Shown here: in pieces, positions 21,352 to 31,612 of the stretch | How positions within the stretch are numbered: the stretch's first letter is position 1 | Layout: each line of letters opens with the position of its first letter | NCBI GenBank assembly: GCA_001600355.1 | Contig: BCJU01000010.1 | Coordinates: 1-64,000 of the forward strand | Length of the DNA stretch: 64,000 nt | From: Meira nashicola | Taxonomy: Eukaryota; Basidiomycota; Exobasidiomycetes; Exobasidiales; Brachybasidiaceae | Direction of reading: 5' to 3' | Program-made: the position numbers and the translations under genes | Notes under the pieces: generated by a model | What the model was told of the DNA's origin: nothing | Seen by the model: only the letters and a program-made list of their open reading frames with translations | Database searches by the model: none

Positions 21352-21795
21352 TCTGGGTTCTATATGTTTTCATGTATAGTATGATCGGCAAAACACTTGA
21401 CGATCTTAAGCAAAGCATTTAAAAAATAAATAAATGGAAGAAAAGAAGAAAATGTCTGTAAAAAAAGCTAGACACGATTGCCTTGAAAGGCACTACATAC
21501 TAATAAAATCTCTAATTCTCACCACTAAAATATTAACTACTTTTTCAAATCGCCGAATCACAGAGCAAGCATTGTAAAATGACTCTTAGTATATCTAGTA
21601 TATGATTTGGTTTTTGCATTGTAAACATGGCTTTTATAGCCGGTCGTTGGCCGGGATATTCTTTGATGGTCCTCACGTGGTGTGAAAGAGATCCAGCATT
21701 TTCAAAGCATCATTCAAAAATGTTTGCATTCCAATTGACGCTCATCACTTTTGTTTCAATTTGCTTGTCTTTCGTCAAATAAGTTGAATATACAA
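21352..21795. other. Intergenic, nothing recognised
   Basis: AT-rich sequence with A runs, where the missing upstream exons of the acetate-transporter fragment would be expected. None can be read. Confidence 0.45.
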
Positions 21796-22140
21796 TCATA
21801 TCTCGTAAATACAACAAGGCCCACGACACCAACTTCTACGTCTAGGAATCCAAGAAGGAACTTTGCACATCATTCGTAGATTAGATTCAAAAGGAATCTC
21901 TTTGGCAAATATTTGCGATAATATTTTTGCGTTGTAGATATCAAATATGTTGATAACAATCAGACCTACAGCAATGGCGATCAAAAATGCAATCGCTATA
22001 TGTTTAAGAATATCTCTTCGTCTTGATTGTTGTATGAAGGTTAAAAATACGATTAAAGAAATAGTCAATGATATCAACAATCCATTCCAAAGCTTTTCTT
22101 CTGCTAAAAGACGTAGTATATCTTCTTGTTCTTCTATCAT
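21796..22140 (-). CDS. Small two-helix membrane protein, possibly truncated
   Basis: 114 residues. A charged N-terminus (MIEEQEDILRLLAEEK) is followed by two hydrophobic helices separated by a basic loop (QQSRRRDILKH). The last 15 or so codons lie in the 43 bp sequence shared with 2664-2706, so the original C-terminus may have been replaced or the true gene may splice out before it. Family not recognised. Confidence 0.45.
   Translation of the reverse strand: MIEEQEDILRLLAEEKLWNGLLISLTISLIVFLTFIQQSRRRDILKHIAIAFLIAIAVGLIVINIFDIYNAKILSQIFAKEIPFESNLRMMCKVPSWIPRRRSWCRGPCCIYEI
21801..21843 (+). repeat. 43 bp dispersed repeat, copy 2
   Basis: It matches 2664-2706 with one mismatch (T/C near the end). 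It overlaps the 3' end of the minus-strand ORF at 21796-22140. Neither the identity of the element nor a target-site duplication is visible. Confidence 0.8.
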
Positions 22141-22520
22141 TCTTTAATATATAAAGCCTGTCAATCTACTTGTTTATGGTAGGACTGTATAAGTCTTGCT
22201 TTTAACTTGTTGTTCTTGCTTTGCCTAGGACCCGTTCTCTGATCGTAGGGAACATCAAAGCCACGCGTTTATGTAGGTATGCGAGATAGTCAGTCTAGAC
22301 TAACTGCATAAAAACCTCTCGGCTACTCGGCGAATAGCGCGTACAGCCTTTGCCTAATAAGAGTCTTGGTATCGGGTGGGATGACTTTGTTTAACAATTT
22401 AAGCTCATACGCAGGCAATAAAATATTGTATAGAAGATTAGCTAAAGGTCTGTACTCTAGCGTTTATAAAACCTGTTTAAGTTCACCAAATAAATTCAGA
22501 TAAAAGTGGATAGATATGAA
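22141..22520. other. Intergenic, nothing recognised
   Basis: 380 bases between the start of the small membrane ORF and the end of the GH97 gene. No ORF or clear signal is seen. Confidence 0.45.
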
Positions 22521-24449
22521 TTATAAAGCAGCCAAACAACCACCATCTGAACCTGCAGTCTCGCAAGCAATTGCAGAAAATCCACCATTACTCTTGACGT
22601 GTAAGTTAATAGTTGAAGTAGTTGTGACATCAGTAACGATTGTACGAATGATACCGGTTCGATCATTATCATCGTCATTGGAATCGCTAACGATATCTAA
22701 AATGAATGTTTTATCATTTGGTAGAATAATAGGTTGCAATTCAAATGTTTGTGCGTCACCATTAAATACTCCACCGAAATAATAACGATCAGAAGGTTGA
22801 TTATAACGACCAACGGCAAAAGTTTTACCTGGATAAGAATTAGGTAAAACTGTACTTGCTTGCCAAATTGAAGGAAGTCCTTTATAAAATCGAGCAGCAA
22901 GATTATAACTTCTAATCACTTCAGGCGTTTCACCAATATGTTGCCAAGCAGATTCGAAAGCGATCGATTTACCAAGTCCACAACCTACAGAACATTGAGC
23001 TGATTGCTGTTGTTGTTGTTGAGAGCCAGTATCACCTCCTGAAACAGTATAAAGAGAAGGAGTGAAATCCATGCTACCTAACAAATTTCTTGTAAATGGA
23101 ATAACTGTTTGACGGAATGCATTACCTCCATTCTCATCACCACGAATAGCTTCTTGTGATAAAAGATCTGGCCAAGTACGTTGATTACCACGTGGTGGAG
23201 GTGTACCGTGAAAGTTAACCATTAATTTAGCTTGAGCAGTTTGAGATAAAATATAAGTTTGTTGATCATGAATAGCTTGAACGTCAGATAAGAAAAAGTC
23301 AATTTTTGCACCTTTAACACCCCACTTGTTCAAATTAGCAATATTGTTTGCTACCGCATCTGTTGAATTCCATTGATTGGCAGGATACCATAAAAGGATA
23401 TCAACACCTTTATTATTAGCATAACGAACTAAGTCGGGAACCCAAGCTTCATCCCAACCTTCATCAACCAAAGTATAAGGCCATTGTAGCTCAGCAGCAA
23501 GATCAACGTATTCCATCTGTCTAGTTTCATTTGATGGAGAATTATGCTCGGGTAGCCATGACCAAGATACAGTGCCAGGTTTGATCCAGCTTAGATCAGT
23601 TATATTGGTTGAGGGTAAATTGTCTGCGTCAAAAGTTGTTCGGTATAAGTTTGTAAGATCAGCCACAACTGCAATTCGCCAAGGTGAAAAAGTACTGCTA
23701 TCAACTTTTACACTTCCTCCTTCGGCAAACTTAAATTGATAAGCCAAAGAACCAGAACTATGAGTAAGTTGAGAACCTTGAAATGATCCATCCATAGCTG
23801 ATTCTTCAAGTAGAATCCATTGATTAGCAACAGCAGAATTTGCATCGACAAGATAAGGCATCATAACATTCTTTGAACCTTGTAAACCTGTCTCTGCATC
23901 ACTCTGTTCCCATTCTCCTTCATAAGAAGTATTTTCAGGATCGTTCATTAAGAAGGAAGCACCATTTTTAGCAAAAGTCCAAGTTAAGCTTTCACTATTG
24001 ATTGTATATTGACCATCTGGAAATCCAACTCGGAAAGCACAACCATCAATTCCTACTCGAATGTCTACTGAGCTAGATTGACCGTTTGATGTTTTACAGT
24101 TAAATGTTTGTGTTTGATATGGAGCGTAATGTGATTGACTTCTACCTCCAGAAGTGTTATAAGATTCAACTGTATATGTTTGATCTTGAGCTGTGCAAGA
24201 ATTAAACTCAGGTCCAATATCTCCAGTAGAAGTTGAAAATCCAATATTAGAAGCACTAATTACTGTAACTTCATTTGCTTGACAATCAAAGCTAAATGCG
24301 CCATTTGAATTTTGTGTAACTAATGCTCTAATTGGTCGATCATTTAAAGCGACTGTCCATGAACGATCTTGACGAGAAATTAGAGCAGCAGAAGTGCTAG
24401 TAGAGGTAAAAATGGCCAATGTAATAAAGCAAGCAAGATTCAACAACAT
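22521..24449 (-). CDS. Secreted GH97 glycoside hydrolase (alpha-glucosidase / alpha-galactosidase type)
   Basis: 642 residues, intronless. A signal peptide (about 1-21) leads an N-terminal beta-sandwich (to about 280). The catalytic barrel has the GH97 words WIKPGTVSWSW (288-298), EYVDLAAELQWPYTLVDEGW (313-332), GVKGAKIDFF (377-386), FHGTPPPRGNQRTWP (413-427) and SQEAIRGDE (431-439). D384 in KIDFF is where retaining GH97 enzymes carry their nucleophile, so alpha-galactosidase-like retention is possible (inferred). E433 lies in the conserved EA.RG motif. A run of six Gln (477-482) sits in a loop. GH97 is mainly a Bacteroidetes family, so transfer from bacteria is a fair hypothesis, although codon use looks like the neighbours'. 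Confidence 0.88.
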   Translation of the reverse strand: MLLNLACFITLAIFTSTSTSAALISRQDRSWTVALNDRPIRALVTQNSNGAFSFDCQANEVTVISASNIGFSTSTGDIGPEFNSCTAQDQTYTVESYNTSGGRSQSHYAPYQTQTFNCKTSNGQSSSVDIRVGIDGCAFRVGFPDGQYTINSESLTWTFAKNGASFLMNDPENTSYEGEWEQSDAETGLQGSKNVMMPYLVDANSAVANQWILLEESAMDGSFQGSQLTHSSGSLAYQFKFAEGGSVKVDSSTFSPWRIAVVADLTNLYRTTFDADNLPSTNITDLSWIKPGTVSWSWLPEHNSPSNETRQMEYVDLAAELQWPYTLVDEGWDEAWVPDLVRYANNKGVDILLWYPANQWNSTDAVANNIANLNKWGVKGAKIDFFLSDVQAIHDQQTYILSQTAQAKLMVNFHGTPPPRGNQRTWPDLLSQEAIRGDENGGNAFRQTVIPFTRNLLGSMDFTPSLYTVSGGDTGSQQQQQQSAQCSVGCGLGKSIAFESAWQHIGETPEVIRSYNLAARFYKGLPSIWQASTVLPNSYPGKTFAVGRYNQPSDRYYFGGVFNGDAQTFELQPIILPNDKTFILDIVSDSNDDDNDRTGIIRTIVTDVTTTSTINLHVKSNGGFSAIACETAGSDGGCLAAL

Positions 24450-24526
24450 TTTCGTTCAAATTCGATAAAGAGAGGATGAATGGATGTTGATGGCAACAGA
24501 TTGATTTGAACTCTTCTAACATGTTT

Positions 24527-24534
24527 ATTTTATA
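24527..24534 (-). promoter_or_regulatory. TATA-like box upstream of the GH97 gene
   Basis: The minus strand reads TATAAAAT about 80 bases before the GH97 ATG at 24449, a usual spacing for a core promoter. Confidence 0.45.
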
Positions 24535-25881
24535 CCCTTTTACATCGGGGCTGTCATCGGAGATCTTCTTTCTTTTTTTTTTCTTTGATGAACAAACAAA
24601 TAAAAAGAACAATTTAAAAATGGCTTTTCCTTTAGTGCCCGGTCTTTGCTTTGCGCTAAGAGAAATTGATCATAGAAGCAACGTTTACCCCACAGAATTA
24701 CTGCTTAGCCTTTGCATAATGCATTAGCGTATAAAAATCGGAAATCTCAATGCTTACCGAAGCGCTGAAGGAGTAATGACAAGAACGATCTTGCAAAAGG
24801 TTCAAGATAGTCCAAAAACATGCAGAAAGCTATTACATGTACATACATACATAGATTGGCATGCGTCCTGTTCCATGGATCGGTACTACGATAGTTCCAC
24901 GGATGACACAAGGAAGAGTTCTACTAAGAGTTCCTGCTGCTACTGTTCATCAACACCTTGATGAAGATGAAGTCACATTAATCTTTTATGTACTTGTGGA
25001 TGATTATTTTGTTCGATCTACTAAAACGCAGTATAAAGATCGATTTAGCCTTAAGAGTTAATTATAAGGTCGATTCGACATAACTTGTCAAGCTTCTTTT
25101 CTCAACATTCTGGCATTCGTCAAATGGCACATCAAGTATAGAGTTTATATCGATATGCGCAACTCTACCGGTAGACCTATGCTCACGTCCTCTATTGTCC
25201 GTAAGCGAGATTGGCGATACAGATAAGGTGGTCGAAGCTAATAAAGAAATCAGGCACCACGACAGACATAGCCTTGTGATTGAAGAAGCAAAAGAGAGAT
25301 TTGTTGAAACATAAGGTATTGTTTTAGTTGTACATATTCATATTTGTAATGAAATTAGGGTGGTCGATTTCTAAGAATTGTTTTCCCATATATTTCGGAG
25401 AAGAATTTATCAATTGCATGCTTAAAATCTCTACAGCGGAAACGCGCCTAACGTCATTTGGTTTACATATAAGTGAAACCTTTTGTGAAATAGAACTTCA
25501 ATTATAAACGTTCACATTTCAAATTAGTTTTGGAATACAAACGATCACAAGCACTCAAAAGCAAGCCGGGTAAGTTGGTTTATGTGAAAGCTGAAGAATG
25601 AATCAAATTTCTGCCGCTATCCGCTTGTGCATATCAAGTCCGATTTTCTCGGACTTCTCATACTTTCAAATGTAGTCGCGCTTTCTCCAGCCTAAAAGAA
25701 TCAATATGAATTAATCGGGGTAGTTTGACCTGGAATTGCGGGGGGACATTGATATAAAAGCGTACTATGATCCAAGATGAGCCTTATAGCATATATCAAA
25801 ACAAGTCGCATGAGGTATCCTCTGTTCTGCAAAAAAATTGTATCGACCTCTTCCTCTTAAACCACCTTTCATTCCAACGCA
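24535..25881. other. Intergenic stretch with broken coding-like frames
   Basis: On the plus strand at roughly 24857-25310, three frames in turn look protein-like (for example LDEDEVTLIFYVLVDDYF, then YRVYIDMRNSTGRPMLT, then SLVIEEAKERFVET and stop), but stops separate them. This may be a decayed gene; the family is not recognised. Confidence 0.3.
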
Positions 25882-26745
25882 ATGATATCTCAGTACGATG
25901 AAATTCCAATAAATCGTATCGATACGGGACTTGGCCAACTTGCGATTCGTCATTATATAGTCTCAAAAGAAAATCCAACGATATTATTTTGGCATAGTCT
26001 TGCCTTAGACTCAAAAATGTGGTCTGAACAATTTTTAGCTTTCAAAGAAGATTTTTCTATGATTTTTATCGATGCACCTGGACATGGAGATAGTGAAGCT
26101 TTAAATGGTCAATTTAGCCTTTCAGATTGTGCTGATTCAGTTATAACTGTAATGGATCATTTAAGCGTTTTCGTTTGTGTTATCATCGGCTGTAGTTGGG
26201 GTGGAATGATTGCAGCCGTTTTGCCTACTCTCTATCCGAATCGATGCATAGGTTCCGTGGCAATGAATTGCACGATTCGAGAAGCAACGAAGATTGAAAA
26301 GATTCAATTACGCTGTGTATCTGCTTATTCCAACCTTTTAAGCAAAAAACTCGATTGGCTATCAGTGCAATTAACGTTGTATTTATTAGGATCTTCGAGT
26401 CTATCAGAATCGAAAGAAAAGCAAAAAGAACTTTTACGTATGGTGATCGAAAATCGCCCCAAGTCGCTTAGTTGGGCAGCGTATAGTATAGCAAGCCGTA
26501 CAGGATATTTGTCAATCCTTAAACAAGTAGATTCTCCCATTTTATTTATTGCAGGTGACCAAGACAGAGAATATACGCCAAATCAGGTTCGAGAATCATC
26601 TCTTGCTGCAAAATATGGAGAATTCCAATGTATAAAACAAAGTGGCCACATTTCTGCTTTTGATAGCCCAGAAGAGACCAATATACTATTAACGAATTTT
26701 TTCAAGAAACACAATTTGGTCAAGATGAAAACAAACAAGGACTAG
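25882..26745 (+). CDS. Alpha/beta hydrolase
   Basis: 287 residues, intronless, cytosolic by absence of a signal. The fold's landmarks are present: the oxyanion loop WHSLALDSKMW, the strand and turn DAPGHGDS (65-71), the nucleophile elbow GCSWGG with Ser105, the acid in LFIAGDQDREYTP, and the catalytic His in SGHISAF. The layout resembles enol-lactonase and epoxide/ester hydrolases of the 3-oxoadipate enol-lactonase group. The substrate cannot be told. A minus-strand ORF overlaps the 5' end and is a shadow. Confidence 0.8.
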   Translation: MISQYDEIPINRIDTGLGQLAIRHYIVSKENPTILFWHSLALDSKMWSEQFLAFKEDFSMIFIDAPGHGDSEALNGQFSLSDCADSVITVMDHLSVFVCVIIGCSWGGMIAAVLPTLYPNRCIGSVAMNCTIREATKIEKIQLRCVSAYSNLLSKKLDWLSVQLTLYLLGSSSLSESKEKQKELLRMVIENRPKSLSWAAYSIASRTGYLSILKQVDSPILFIAGDQDREYTPNQVRESSLAAKYGEFQCIKQSGHISAFDSPEETNILLTNFFKKHNLVKMKTNKD

Positions 26746-27247
26746 CAAATTGTTATTGCAATTTTTCAATGAATAGACATGTATACTTTAAATTATGTAT
26801 TATGTATTTTTTTCTCTCCAGAATAGCTTGAATAGGATTATGTGTTTCTTTTCTAAAAAATTGTCAATTTGAATGCGACAATATTCATCCAATACTTTTA
26901 GTGTAAAAGATCCGCTCGCTTCCTCTTTAGTCATTTTACTTTGCATTATAGAAATACAAACGTACGCGTGCTTTAGACTGTTTGGATTGTGGGGTATGAT
27001 TGTAAAAAGCTTTTTCATATCCCGATTTTTTCGGGAAAGAGGAATAACGGTTTCCATTGAAAGCACACTTAATGAACGCAACTTTTCCGGTCCGGCAAGT
27101 ATGGATTATTGGCCGGTATCTCGTTTAAGTTAAAGATGTGAGACTATGATAAACTATATAAGTAGCTGAAATAGTAGAGCTCACTTGTGAGTCAGGGATC
27201 ATATTTCTTCTTACGGCATACGAACAACACAAGTAAAAATCTCTATT
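26746..27247. other. Intergenic with an unassigned minus-strand ORF
   Basis: A minus-strand frame at 26800-27060 (from METVIPLSRK to FWREKNT) looks moderately protein-like but matches no family I know. It could be a small gene or remnant. The rest is AT-rich. Confidence 0.3.
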
Positions 27248-27766
27248 ATGGTCGCATTATCTTCTCATGCAGAAACCTTGGTCCCCATGACTATCATACA
27301 AGGGATTGATACAGATAAAGCACAAGTTGCACAAAGACGTGCTGCTTACCTTCGACCTTTTGTTTTATTCTGGTTGAACTCTTTTATTGTTGAAGTGTTC
27401 TTGTTCCTTTTAAGTATCGTTGCTTTTTCAGGCTTTCGAGATTTGCATATAAAGTTTTATTGGACATTTCTTTTTTGTCCTTTCGGAATGGGTGGCACAA
27501 TGGGCGGACTTTTAAACTTTTTCGTTACAGATCGTATGTACGGCAAACGAGCAGCAATCTTTTGCGCAATTCTTTCTTTCTTAATTTTAGGCGCTTGCAA
27601 CAATCTTTGTTTCAAATTGGATGCTTATTTCGATTATTGGGGTGCTGCACGTTTTCCATGGTGGTTCAATTTTCGTTATCCACTCTTACCATTGTTGGGC
27701 TATAAGAATGGTTTGTTGTTGTACACGGACGAAGGACAAGCTTTCCTTTCACGTGTTGGTTTATAA
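27248..27766 (+). CDS. Four-helix membrane protein of unknown function
   Basis: 172 residues, intronless. Hydrophobic segments lie at about 38-60, 70-95 (with FGMGGTMGGLLNFF), 100-118 and 138-152. The loops are short and there is no signal peptide beyond the first helix. No transporter signature is seen. It reads as intact and probably real. Confidence 0.55.
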   Translation: MVALSSHAETLVPMTIIQGIDTDKAQVAQRRAAYLRPFVLFWLNSFIVEVFLFLLSIVAFSGFRDLHIKFYWTFLFCPFGMGGTMGGLLNFFVTDRMYGKRAAIFCAILSFLILGACNNLCFKLDAYFDYWGAARFPWWFNFRYPLLPLLGYKNGLLLYTDEGQAFLSRVGL

Positions 27767-27944
27767 ATATTATCCGTTTATGGTTTGTAAATCACGATGA
27801 AGAGCTATGGTACTTTGGCAACATACTTGACCATCAACATCTGTGACAAGCGCATGTGAGAATAGACCTTTCGTTGTACAATGATCGATCCTGTCATATT
27901 CGTCAAGGCGATTTTGGAATGAGACGAATGTTGTACTTTGCCCT

Positions 27945-28018
27945 CCAAGTCTTGAGCGATTTTATTAATTGCTTCAGTACCATTCAGAGCAGATAAGACA
28001 CACTGAGGACCAGTGCAG
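27945..28018 (-). pseudogene. Vestige of an NmrA/isoflavone-reductase-like gene
   Basis: The minus strand reads CTGPQCVLSALNGTEAINKIAQ, in pieces close to CTGSQCVVSALNGTTKIIKIAQ of the intact gene at 49160-50121. The similarity fades on both sides, and a different open frame (FVSFQNRLDEYDR) follows. This is a short relic of a paralogue. Confidence 0.6.
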
Positions 28019-28127
28019 AAATGAGATAAGATTAGGGTAAAGAGATTGCGAATTACTATAAAAAGTTCTATTCCACCTTATAAAAAATAAAAAGTACTTC
28101 TAGGCTTTAGTGCTTTTATACACTCTC

Positions 28128-28382
28128 TCACGATCCTGAAACTTTCAAGCACCTCGGCTCGTCTTTCGATTCGGAGCTCGTGCTTGTCTCGATATCTCTC
28201 ATCTTTGACTTATCTGTTTGAACTGCATTTAGAGTTTGGTTTGTGCTTGCAGGTTCTGAGTGAGGAAAAAAGTCTGGAAGGATATCCAAAGTAATCTTGA
28301 GGATGTATAGGTCAAGATATAACCTCATCTTGTATTTTAAAATGAAAACCAAGGTCGAAGTTGCAAGATATGAACTTTTCAA
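28128..28382 (-). pseudogene. Remnant related to a second copy at 43.2 kb
   Basis: The minus-strand segment KMRLYLDLYILKITLDILPDF followed by FPHSEP aligns with KIRFNLDLNIVSITIDFLPGL and FPHAD at about 43205-43280. The DNA is also similar over roughly 80 bases. Both copies lack a credible full gene, so they are likely diverged remnants of one family, which I cannot name. Confidence 0.4.
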
Positions 28383-28890
28383 TCGCTTGAATATTTACTG
28401 AAATGAGCTGTAAGCTGGAAAAATCGATTGGTAGAACAGAAACAAGAAATAAATACAGGAAGTGAGATAAATTTTTGTTCTTGCATAAATTGATTTTAGA
28501 GTCAGAACAAAGGGAGGCTTATACGCTGGCGCAGAACAGATTTTAAAGGTGCAGGTTAGGTGTAGAGAGAGTGGGGTACGCTAAATTCCGAGTTTTAGGT
28601 ACAAAGACACAGAGGGGCTAATCGCATGGAAAATACTGAAAGATACGCGTAATTCTGTACTAAGTATAAACAGTAATTTTATAAACATAACAGACTTCTA
28701 CTCAATAAATACCAACGCATTACATCAGAAGTCGATAAAGTTTTGATTTTAGTATGTTAGCGTAAAACACTAACGTACCCTTCTTTTAGTGGAAGAATAG
28801 AATAAGGGAACATTACCTTTAGATTCCTTTCTCCTGTTTAATCACTTCATCTTCTTTAGCTCTCCATCGCTTCTATATGAACTTACAAGT

Positions 28891-29448
28891 ATGGCACGGT
28901 TTATCCGCGATCAGGCGCCGTTGAACATCGAACAGAATCCACTTGATACAGTGACACAGCTGATGATTGAATTTCATGACCCAAATGCTAGAGATATATA
29001 TCAATTCTTATTGGATTACGATGAACTCAGCGAACGTTTGACCGAAGAAAAAGCACGAAATCTCTTACGTTCTGGGCATCAGATCGTACTACCCAACGTA
29101 CAGCTAAATCTTATTTCAGACGATTTGAAATGTCGCGTATTAGGTGTCAACACACTAGATATTTGGCAAAGTGCTCTTTCTAAAGTTGAAGGCGAAGGTG
29201 TGAGCATACCCGCAACGCGATCTAACGTCGACATTCCACCTTCGGTCACTGATTTGATGGTTCAGGCAGTTGATTTCCGAAGAGCTTTTTTTTTGACGGC
29301 CGAAAAAGAACCAATTCTAATGCAAACTATCTGGAGAACGGCTGCCCCTATTGCTCAATCAATTTGTTTCAGTAATCATTTTCGGCATATATTAAAAGTA
29401 CGCGTAACGCCCGAGCACTATGATTACCTTTTATCTTTGGCAGAGTGA
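28891..29448 (+). CDS. Conserved-looking protein of unknown function, 185 aa
   Basis: Intronless ORF without signal peptide or membrane helices. It is acidic and Leu-rich (LMIEFHDPNARDIYQFLLDYDEL; VTDLMVQAVDFRRAFFL). Composition and codon use look like a real cytosolic or nuclear protein. I recognise no domain. Confidence 0.5.
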   Translation: MARFIRDQAPLNIEQNPLDTVTQLMIEFHDPNARDIYQFLLDYDELSERLTEEKARNLLRSGHQIVLPNVQLNLISDDLKCRVLGVNTLDIWQSALSKVEGEGVSIPATRSNVDIPPSVTDLMVQAVDFRRAFFLTAEKEPILMQTIWRTAAPIAQSICFSNHFRHILKVRVTPEHYDYLLSLAE

Positions 29449-29923
29449 CCTGGCTTACTTTAAAGATATTATTGTACCCAACAACCCGTCTATAAGAGAA
29501 TTTGGCATAATATTTACCTTTCTAAAATTTTCAATATAGCATGGGATCACCCCAGTACTTCGAAAACTTGTCGCCACCTAACCCTGTTTCGTTAACGGGT
29601 GATGCGGATTTTGACTTTCTACTATAGTGGGCATTAAATATTGCTTCTGGCGGAGGGGTAGGATCAGGGGACCTGCTTAATACAGCCAAATACATGGAAG
29701 CAGGGAAGATGGGATCGTTCGCTAATGCTTCCTGTATGTATCAATTTATCCTAGTCGAGACTCAAAAAAATGTATGTATTTCACCATGTGAAGTCTGATT
29801 GATCTTCGAGAATGGTGTCATTTAGCTGTTTGTACATGCTTTGAAGTACATTTTCACATATACATGCACATCAAATAAATCAAACAGGACAAGATGGCAC
29901 CTTGCACTATCACAAAAAACCTA
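29449..29923. other. Convergent intergenic region
   Basis: 475 bases between two convergent genes. No ORF is supported. A plus-strand ORF at 29841-30215 is antisense to the Gln/Glu-rich gene. Confidence 0.45.
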
Positions 29924-30592
29924 TCAAGCCATAATGGCACCCAAAGTTACTGCTGCCAGTATGCTTACGGCCGAGATGATTTTATTTTTATTCAAACTTG
30001 ATGCATCATTTGAAGTAGTAGTGCTTGAATTGATCACAGGAGAACTTTGCAGGGAAGTTGTTGAAGAAGGAGAGGAAGACGTGAATGTAGAACTCGTTGT
30101 TGATGGCGATGAAGGAGAGGAAGACGTGAATGTAGAACTCGTTGTTGATGACGATGAACGAGAGGAAGACTCTTCTTCGCTTGAATCTTCACCTCCGCCA
30201 CCTAATGCACTTTGATCGCTTCCACTGCCTTGTTCATCAGAGTTACCATTGGAATTATTATTAGCATTCTGTTGTTCTTGTTGTTGTTGTTCTTCTTGTT
30301 GCTGTTCTTGTTCTTGTTCTTCTTGCTGCTGCTGTTCTATTTGTTGAAATGTTTGTTCTTGTTGATCTTGTTCTTGATTTTCTTCTTGTTGTTGATCGTA
30401 TGAATCACTATCAGGATCACTTAATGGATCTTGACGTTTCACTTGCCTATAAAATATTGTTTCGATATTACCCGCATTGATATTATTACGAACTTGAATT
30501 TCATCCTTAGGCAAAGGAGATGCAAACGATAAGTTTTTAGAATGCAAAATTGCTAAAAGTGTGATAGCGATGAACGAAAAGGATGTCTTCAT
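29924..30592 (-). CDS. GPI-type cell-wall protein with Glu/Gln-rich and Ser/Thr-rich regions
   Basis: About 222 residues from MKTSFSFIAI; an upstream in-frame ATG at 30607 adds five residues. A signal peptide (to about 25) is followed by a dibasic site (VKRQ) that a Kex2-type protease could cut. Next come an acidic Gln/Glu block (about 65-107), an Asn/Gly/Ser stretch, and a Ser/Thr region with two near-perfect TTSSTFTSSSPSS repeats likely to be O-glycosylated. A C-terminal hydrophobic tail (ISAVSILAAVTLGAIMA) follows a small-residue site, as in GPI-anchored proteins. Probably a surface or wall protein; the repeats may vary in length. Confidence 0.72.
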   Translation of the reverse strand: MKTSFSFIAITLLAILHSKNLSFASPLPKDEIQVRNNINAGNIETIFYRQVKRQDPLSDPDSDSYDQQQEENQEQDQQEQTFQQIEQQQQEEQEQEQQQEEQQQQEQQNANNNSNGNSDEQGSGSDQSALGGGGEDSSEEESSSRSSSSTTSSTFTSSSPSSPSTTSSTFTSSSPSSTTSLQSSPVINSSTTTSNDASSLNKNKIISAVSILAAVTLGAIMA

Positions 30593-30607
30593 TTTGTTTC
30601 GTTGCAA

Positions 30608-31612
30608 AAGTCTTTATATTTAGGTATCGGAATGAGTAAATTATCTTAGAATCTTATCTCTTTATATTTCTTTCGTATTTGATCGACTTATCATAGGAAA
30701 TACATAAAATGTATTTTTCTCATTTTCCCTCTGAACTGTAAGGCGAGATTCACGTTAATCTTTTGCAAAATCTACATTATCAAGCCACAAAGAGCGAACA
30801 TCGCAAACAGCCGACAAGTTGCCGCTCAGACGATCCAAAGAATCGGTAAAATTTAAGTAGATTTGTCTACAAAAATACAGCCTTTTGATTGCTGTGCTGC
30901 AATGCGCAGTGTGTTAAAATTAAAAAATTTACTGTGAGACCTTAAATGTTAGACGACAGATACAAATGTTAGGCGACAGATTGGCGCGAAGCCGCGGGTT
31001 CAAAAGATGTGGCTTGCATACCGTCCCCCTCTTAAAAGAGCTTCTGCAGCTCTAAAAAAGAGCCGTAGGTAACTTTTCTGTCAACAATAGTACCGGCGGC
31101 TATCTTGATGTGGGGAATTCTAGCTGTGAAAAGAACAAAGGAATGGAACTAGAGTTTCACTTAGGGAAAATTGGGTTTTATACCGCATATTATTTTCCCG
31201 TTCTTTTTATTCTATCAGCTAAGATTTTCTGTAGAAATGTTAGATTTCTAGCACATACTGAAATTCCCTTCCCTTATCATGAAAACTAAAAAACAAAATA
31301 AAACCTAAATGGTAAATAATTAGCATTATATCTGACAAACTTTGATGAATGTCGAGAAAATATATTATAAGAATCTCTAGTATAGTAAAATAACCTATAG
31401 TTTTTTAATCAAAGGTAGTATTCGGCAACCAATAAGCTGGCTACCTAAGAAGTTTAAGTTTTCGTACGAGAAGATGCCTCCTGATTAATATTTTATAACA
31501 TATGTCTGATTTACAATTATTAGACTGCTCGAATTGATTAAAGAACGATGATTAAAAAAAACAACGTTGAGAGGATGATCTTGGAAACCGTCTTATAATA
31601 AATGCTCTCTAA
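30608..31612. other. Intergenic, nothing recognised
   Basis: 1 kb between the promoter of the GPI-type protein and the end of the fasciclin gene. A T-loop-like GGGTTCAAAA at about 31008 has no matching tRNA body. No gene is supported. Confidence 0.5.

Larger units (their letters stand above)
27767..28890. other. Intergenic region holding two gene vestiges
   Basis: It contains an NmrA-family scrap (27945-28018) and a membrane-protein scrap (28128-28382), described separately. The remainder, including the promoter of the gene at 28891, shows nothing further. Confidence 0.5.

Noticed and set aside
29841..30215. Acidic plus-strand ORF with Glu/Val repeats
   Set aside because: Antisense image of the Ser/Thr repeats in the minus-strand GPI-type gene.
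30985..31020. T-loop-like GGGTTCAAAA
   Set aside because: No tRNA body or A box upstream in proper spacing; treated as chance.
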